Source of the DNA: Lentzea aerocolonigenes
GTDB lineage: Bacteria; Actinomycetota; Actinomycetes; Mycobacteriales; Pseudonocardiaceae
DNA: 64,000 nt
NCBI RefSeq assembly: GCF_000974445.1
Contig: NZ_BBOJ01000003.1
Coordinates: forward strand, 248,001 to 312,000
Direction: 5' to 3'
Shown: positions 60,647 through 64,000 of the stretch, in pieces
Layout of the letters: each line of letters begins with the position of its first letter
Position numbering within the stretch: the stretch's first letter is position 1
Translations under genes and position numbers: made by a program
Notes under the pieces: generated by a model
The model's database searches: none
Seen by the model: only the letters and a program-made list of their open reading frames with translations
Told to the model about the DNA's origin: nothing

Positions 60647-61218
60647 AGCACCGCCACCCCCACCATCGACTCGCGCGTCACGACGCCCGCGAGTCGTTCC
60701 TCGTCCCAGTCCTCGGTGCCGGCGGGCCGTTGGGGCAGCGTGAAGTAGCGGACCTCGGCGCTGGAGTCCTGCACCCGGATCTCGACGTCCTCGCCGAGCG
60801 GCAACCCGAAGTCCTCAGCCAAGACAACACGCGGCTCGGCAACCATGCGGGCCCGGTACTCGGGGCTCTTGTACCAGTTGGGCGGAATACCCAGCACGGG
60901 CCAGGGATAGCACGAGCACAACGTGCACACGACGACGTTGTGCACCGACTCGGTGTTCTCGACGGCGACGAGCTTCTCTCCTTGCAGGCCACCGATGTCC
61001 AGCTCGGAGCACGCGGCGGTGGCGTCTTCCAGCAGGCGTTGCTTGAAGTCCGGGTCCACCCAGGCCCGTGCGACGACCTTCGCCCCCAGCAGCGGCCCGA
61101 TCTCGGACTCGTAGACGTCGACGATCTGGTCCACCGTGTCCGCGCCGATCAGACCGCGTTCGACGAGCAGGGCCTCCAGCGCCTTGACGCGAGCGCGCAG
61201 TTCGGCGTCGTCCGACAC
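60643..61218 (-). CDS. nitrile hydratase alpha subunit, cobalt type
   Basis: A 191-residue alpha subunit. The metal-claw motif is VCTLCSCYPWPVLGIPP: Cys98, Thr99, Leu, Cys101, Ser102, Cys103. Thr in the second position marks the cobalt type (iron type has Ser). Cys101 and Cys103 would be oxidised to sulfinic and sulfenic acids. It hydrates nitriles to amides with the beta subunit 15 bases upstream. Placed in a natural-product cluster, it may act on a pathway nitrile, or the operon may be a neighbouring catabolic unit. Confidence 0.95.
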   Translation of the reverse strand: MSDDAELRARVKALEALLVERGLIGADTVDQIVDVYESEIGPLLGAKVVARAWVDPDFKQRLLEDATAACSELDIGGLQGEKLVAVENTESVHNVVVCTLCSCYPWPVLGIPPNWYKSPEYRARMVAEPRVVLAEDFGLPLGEDVEIRVQDSSAEVRYFTLPQRPAGTEDWDEERLAGVVTRESMVGVAVL

Positions 61219-61233
61219 GATCCCTCCCCAGGT

Positions 61234-61899
61234 TCAGGCCGGTTCGAGGTAGCTCTCCCAGACGTCGACCAGGACCTCGTGGTCCCCTTTACCCCACAGG
61301 TCGTGTGCGCTAAACCCCACGTTGTAGGTGTTTTCCGGGTTCTCGCCCTCGTGGTGCGCGTTGGTGTCCGGCAGCACGAACGAGCCGTCGACGCGGTGCA
61401 CGACACCGACGTGGCCGCGGACGTACGCGGGCAGCCGCGTGTGGCCGGGCTTGGCGTCCCGCACGGCGCGAACGCGGTCGCCGACGGAATACCGCGGCGG
61501 TCCGGCCGGGCGGTCCAGCGAGGCACCGAACTCCAGCGTGTCGCGGAACAGCTCGAACAGTTCCGGCTGGTCCTTGCCGCGCACCTCGAGGTCCGGTTCC
61601 TCCAGGAACTCGGCGACGCGCTCGCGCAACGCCGAGGCGTCCAGCACACCGAGCTCGGTCAGGTTGGTCTCCATCGCCACCAGCCACTGCTCGAAGTAGC
61701 TGGTGGTGCGGTATTCGTCGACCGGCATGCGTTCGCGGGCGTGGCGGTTCTCGTCGCGGTTGTACAGGCCGACCGTCGACGTGGCCATCGTCAGGCCGAA
61801 AACCTTGCGCTCCCAGTCGTGCAAGAACAGCGGCTCGTCCGGGTCGAACCGCACGGGCCCGAAGCCCTGCGCCCCGCCCAGGTCGTGTGGACCGTCCAT
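61234..61899 (-). CDS. nitrile hydratase beta subunit
   Basis: A 221-residue beta subunit from ATG 61897-61899: MDGPHDLGGAQGFGPV, the typical start, then HDWERKVFGLTMAT, YFEQWLVAMETNLTELGVL, and the C-terminal SH3-like barrel (YSVGDRVRAVRDAKPGHTRLPAYVRGHVGVVHRVDGSFVLPDTNA..., YNVGFSAHDLWG). It is first of the three hydratase genes and lies 23 bases after the LysR stop, so it may be co-transcribed with the regulator. Confidence 0.95.
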   Translation of the reverse strand: MDGPHDLGGAQGFGPVRFDPDEPLFLHDWERKVFGLTMATSTVGLYNRDENRHARERMPVDEYRTTSYFEQWLVAMETNLTELGVLDASALRERVAEFLEEPDLEVRGKDQPELFELFRDTLEFGASLDRPAGPPRYSVGDRVRAVRDAKPGHTRLPAYVRGHVGVVHRVDGSFVLPDTNAHHEGENPENTYNVGFSAHDLWGKGDHEVLVDVWESYLEPA

Positions 61900-61922
61900 G
61901 GACCCATCGTGGCAGCCGGCGG

Positions 61923-62861
61923 TTACGCGGACAGGCCGATCCGGTCCGCCTCGGCCAGCCACACGTCCGGCGGCCAGGTGAAGCCCTCGGTGAACGCGTC
62001 GAGCAGCGCCTCCAGCAACGGGTGCTGCTTGCCCTTGGGCCACACCAGCGACCACGGGTAGACCGGCGTCGGACCGGTCAGGTACACCACGGCCGCACGG
62101 GACGTCGGCGGCAACTGCATCCGGCCGCCGACCAGCGTCGCGACCTCCGGGCGGGCGGCTATGTCGTCGACCAGGTGGTCCAGACTCAGCGACGGGCCTG
62201 AGAAGTCGACGTTCAGGCCCCACGCGTCCGCGAACTGCTCCAGGTAAGCGGCCCATTCCGCCACGGCACCACCGATCGGCGCCCAGAGCGGAACGTCGCG
62301 CAGGGACGCGAGACCCACGGAGTCGGCGGCGGCGAGCGGGTGATCGCGGCTCACCAGCAGCGCCAGCGGTTCCAGCAGCACCAGGCGGTGCGCCAGTTCG
62401 GCGATTTCTCGTGGCGCCAGCGAGTGCACGCGGCCGAACGCCGCGTCGGCCTCGCCGGTGCGCAGCGCGGGCAGCGCGTTCGGCAGGCCGTGGCGCATGC
62501 TCACCTCGATCGGCAGGTCCTCCAGCCTGCGCGTGGCGTGCCGGACGAGCTGCATGGGCGCCAAGCGTTCGTCGAGCACGTCGACGCGGACGGTCTGCCT
62601 GGTCCCCTTGATGGCGGCGACGGCGGCGTCCGCGGCGGCCAGCGCGTCGATCGCGAACGGGAGGAAGCGTTCACCGGCCTGAGTGAGTTCGACCTTCTGG
62701 GTGGACCTGTCGAAAAGTCGCACCGACAGCGAATCCTCCAGCTTGCCCACTCGCTTGGAAAGGGCTTGCTGGCTCACGTGCAGGCGTTCCGCAGCCCGCC
62801 CGAAGTGCAGTTCTTCGGCTGCGGTGACGAACGCCCGCACCTGCCCCATGTCCAGTTCCAC
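61923..62861 (-). CDS. LysR-family transcriptional regulator
   Basis: A 312-residue LTTR from GTG 62859-62861. N-terminal winged HTH: VRAFVTAAEELHFGRAAERLHVSQQALSKRVGKLEDSLSVRLFDR. A two-lobed effector domain follows from about 90 (VRVDVLDERLAPMQLVRHATRRL..., GEADAAFGRVHS). It is divergent from the MFS exporter and upstream of the hydratase genes, so it could control either. An inverted repeat suited to an LTTR is present at 62878. Confidence 0.93.
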   Translation of the reverse strand: MELDMGQVRAFVTAAEELHFGRAAERLHVSQQALSKRVGKLEDSLSVRLFDRSTQKVELTQAGERFLPFAIDALAAADAAVAAIKGTRQTVRVDVLDERLAPMQLVRHATRRLEDLPIEVSMRHGLPNALPALRTGEADAAFGRVHSLAPREIAELAHRLVLLEPLALLVSRDHPLAAADSVGLASLRDVPLWAPIGGAVAEWAAYLEQFADAWGLNVDFSGPSLSLDHLVDDIAARPEVATLVGGRMQLPPTSRAAVVYLTGPTPVYPWSLVWPKGKQHPLLEALLDAFTEGFTWPPDVWLAEADRIGLSA

Positions 62862-62877
62862 TGCTCCATCTTGGGTA

Positions 62878-62892
62878 ACAACCGTTGGTTGT
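62878..62892. promoter_or_regulatory. LysR-type operator candidate ACAACC-GTT-GGTTGT
   Basis: A perfect 15-bp inverted repeat begins 17 bases upstream of the LysR start in the 120-bp divergent region before the MFS gene. A further GGTTGT half-site lies at 62905-62910. It is consistent with autoregulation plus control of the exporter. Confidence 0.6.
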
Positions 62893-62981
62893 CAAGCTGG
62901 GCTTGGTTGTTGTTGGACCGGGGAACCCTGGTGGGAGTTTCCTGGGATAGACCCGTTTTCGACTGTCTCACGGGAGTTCAC

Positions 62982-64000
62982 ATGTCCACTGTGGAGAAAC
63001 GTAGCCGCGAGAGGGTGACAGCCCCCGAGGCGAACCCTCGCCGGTGGCAAGCGTTGGCCGTGCTGGCGCTGGTGCAGTTCATGATCGTCATCGACAACAC
63101 GATCGTGAACATCGCCCTGCCGTCCATCCGGAACGACCTGGGGACCTCGCAGGCGGGTCTCGCCTGGGTGGTCAACGGTTATCTGCTCACCGCGGGTGGT
63201 CTGCTGCTGCTCGGTGGGCGGTTCGCCGACCTGCTGGGCCGCAAGAGGATTTTCGTCATCGGTACGTCGATCTTCGCGCTCGCGTCGCTGACCAGCGGTG
63301 CCGCGTGGACCTCAGGCGTGCTGATCGCGAGCCGGTTCCTGCAGGGCGTCGGTGAGGCGCTCGCGTCGCCGGCGGCTCTGGCGCTGATCGTGCTGATGTT
63401 CACCACGCCCAAGGAGCGCGCGAAGGCGCTCGGCATCTGGGGTGGTCTGGCCGGTATCGGTGCCACCGTCGGTGTCCTGCTGTCCGGTGTGCTCGTCGAC
63501 CTGGCGAGCTGGCGCTGGGTGTTCTTCATCAACATCCCGATCGCGATCGTCGCGCTCGTGCTGTGCGCCAAGCTGGTGCAGGACGCGCCCGCGAAGGGCG
63601 TTCGCCGCAAGCTCGACGTTCCCGGCGGCCTGCTGGTCACCGGTGGTCTGGTCCTGGTCGTGAACGGCCTGCTGCGTGCGGCCGAGCACCCCTGGGGCAG
63701 CTTCGGCGTGTGGGGTTCGTTCGTCGCCGGTGTGGTGCTGCTCGGCCTGTTCGTCCTGGTCGAGGCGCGGTCGGATGACCCGATGATGCCGTTGCGGTTC
63801 TTCGCGAACCGGACGCGCGTGTCGGCCAACGCCGTGACGATCCTGCTGACCAGTGCGATGGCCGCGATGTTCTTCCTCGTCACGCTGTACGTCCAGCAGG
63901 TGCTGGGTTATTCGCCGTTGCAGTCCGGTCTGGCCTACATCCCGTTCTGCATCGCGTTCATCCCCGGCATGGTGCTGTCCACCCAGTTGGTGACGCGTTT
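62982..64000 (+). CDS. MFS drug exporter, DHA2 14-TM type (3' truncated by window edge)
   Basis: ATG 62982 opens a frame that runs to the window end (about 340 residues visible). Motifs: QFMIVIDNTIVNIALPSI (TM1, motif D1 of DHA2 pumps), GGRFADLLGRKRIFVIG (motif A) and GGLAGIGATVGVLLSGVLVDLASWRWVFFINIPI (motif C and the W-R-W-F-x-N-x-P signature). These are QacA/EmrB-like proton antiporters, frequently self-resistance exporters of antibiotic clusters. It is divergent from LysR. The last helices lie outside the window. Confidence 0.93.
   Translation, partial: MSTVEKRSRERVTAPEANPRRWQALAVLALVQFMIVIDNTIVNIALPSIRNDLGTSQAGLAWVVNGYLLTAGGLLLLGGRFADLLGRKRIFVIGTSIFALASLTSGAAWTSGVLIASRFLQGVGEALASPAALALIVLMFTTPKERAKALGIWGGLAGIGATVGVLLSGVLVDLASWRWVFFINIPIAIVALVLCAKLVQDAPAKGVRRKLDVPGGLLVTGGLVLVVNGLLRAAEHPWGSFGVWGSFVAGVVLLGLFVLVEARSDDPMMPLRFFANRTRVSANAVTILLTSAMAAMFFLVTLYVQQVLGYSPLQSGLAYIPFCIAFIPGMVLSTQLVTR

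Noticed and set aside
61914..61932. GGCGGTTACGCGG as another copy of the cluster palindrome
   Set aside because: Only one half matches and it lies on the LysR stop codon inside/next to coding sequence.

Overview
The window is a high-GC, gene-dense bacterial chromosome segment. GTG/ATGA-type overlapping starts, SARP/BTAD regulators, LuxR-type HTH, a SigE-like ECF factor, IniB-like proteins and rare TTA codons all point to a filamentous actinobacterium. Pseudonocardiaceae (Lentzea/Saccharothrix-like) is my best guess; the family assignment is inference. I saw no rRNA, tRNA, CRISPR array, transposase or phage gene.

Region by region. (1) 1-3.2 kb: a secreted CBM96/metallophosphoesterase gene, the tail of a tandem paralogue, and a PAP2 phosphatase. 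(2) 3.2-9.1 kb: a histidine kinase and OmpR-type regulator translationally coupled to an unusual SARP-ABC ATPase fusion, divergent from an ABC exporter operon. (3) 9.1-15.9 kb: two RND pumps flanking a tiny adaptor-like lipoprotein, preceded by five 11-bp-phased TGAG/TGAC repeats. (4) 16-27.7 kb: a GH114-like secreted glycosidase, then an iniBAC-like island (LuxR regulator, membrane protein, membrane-anchored Hsp70, two acidic IniB-like proteins, two dynamin-like GTPases) and membrane proteins sharing a Gly/Asn/Gln-rich motif. (5) 27.7-38.4 kb: housekeeping and secreted enzymes (aldo/keto reductase, vanadium-haloperoxidase-like protein, Lnt/nitrilase-like protein, alpha/beta hydrolase, lipoate-ligase-like protein, ECF sigma and partner, S8 protease). 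(6) 38.5-42.7 kb: a DUF4062-NACHT-HEAT protein, an NLR-like architecture seen in antiphage defence. (7) 42.7-64 kb: a probable biosynthetic gene cluster that continues past the window.

The cluster combines a SARP, a two-component pair, a UbiA prenyltransferase, a type I DAHP synthase, a stand-alone condensation protein, a type II thioesterase, an AlkZ-like DNA glycosylase, a DJ-1/isonitrile-hydratase-like protein, an Fe-S flavoprotein, a PaaK-like ligase and an anthranilate-synthase-like pair. A P450, an A-PCP didomain, an atypical Cys thioesterase and an MbtH protein form one operon. A Co-type nitrile hydratase operon with a LysR regulator and an MFS exporter close the window. My reading is a chorismate-derived aryl unit joined to a beta-hydroxylated amino acid. 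The glycosylase hints that the product may damage DNA. A perfect palindrome (CGGTTACGTAACCG) occurs in two divergent promoter regions of the cluster and is a candidate pathway operator.
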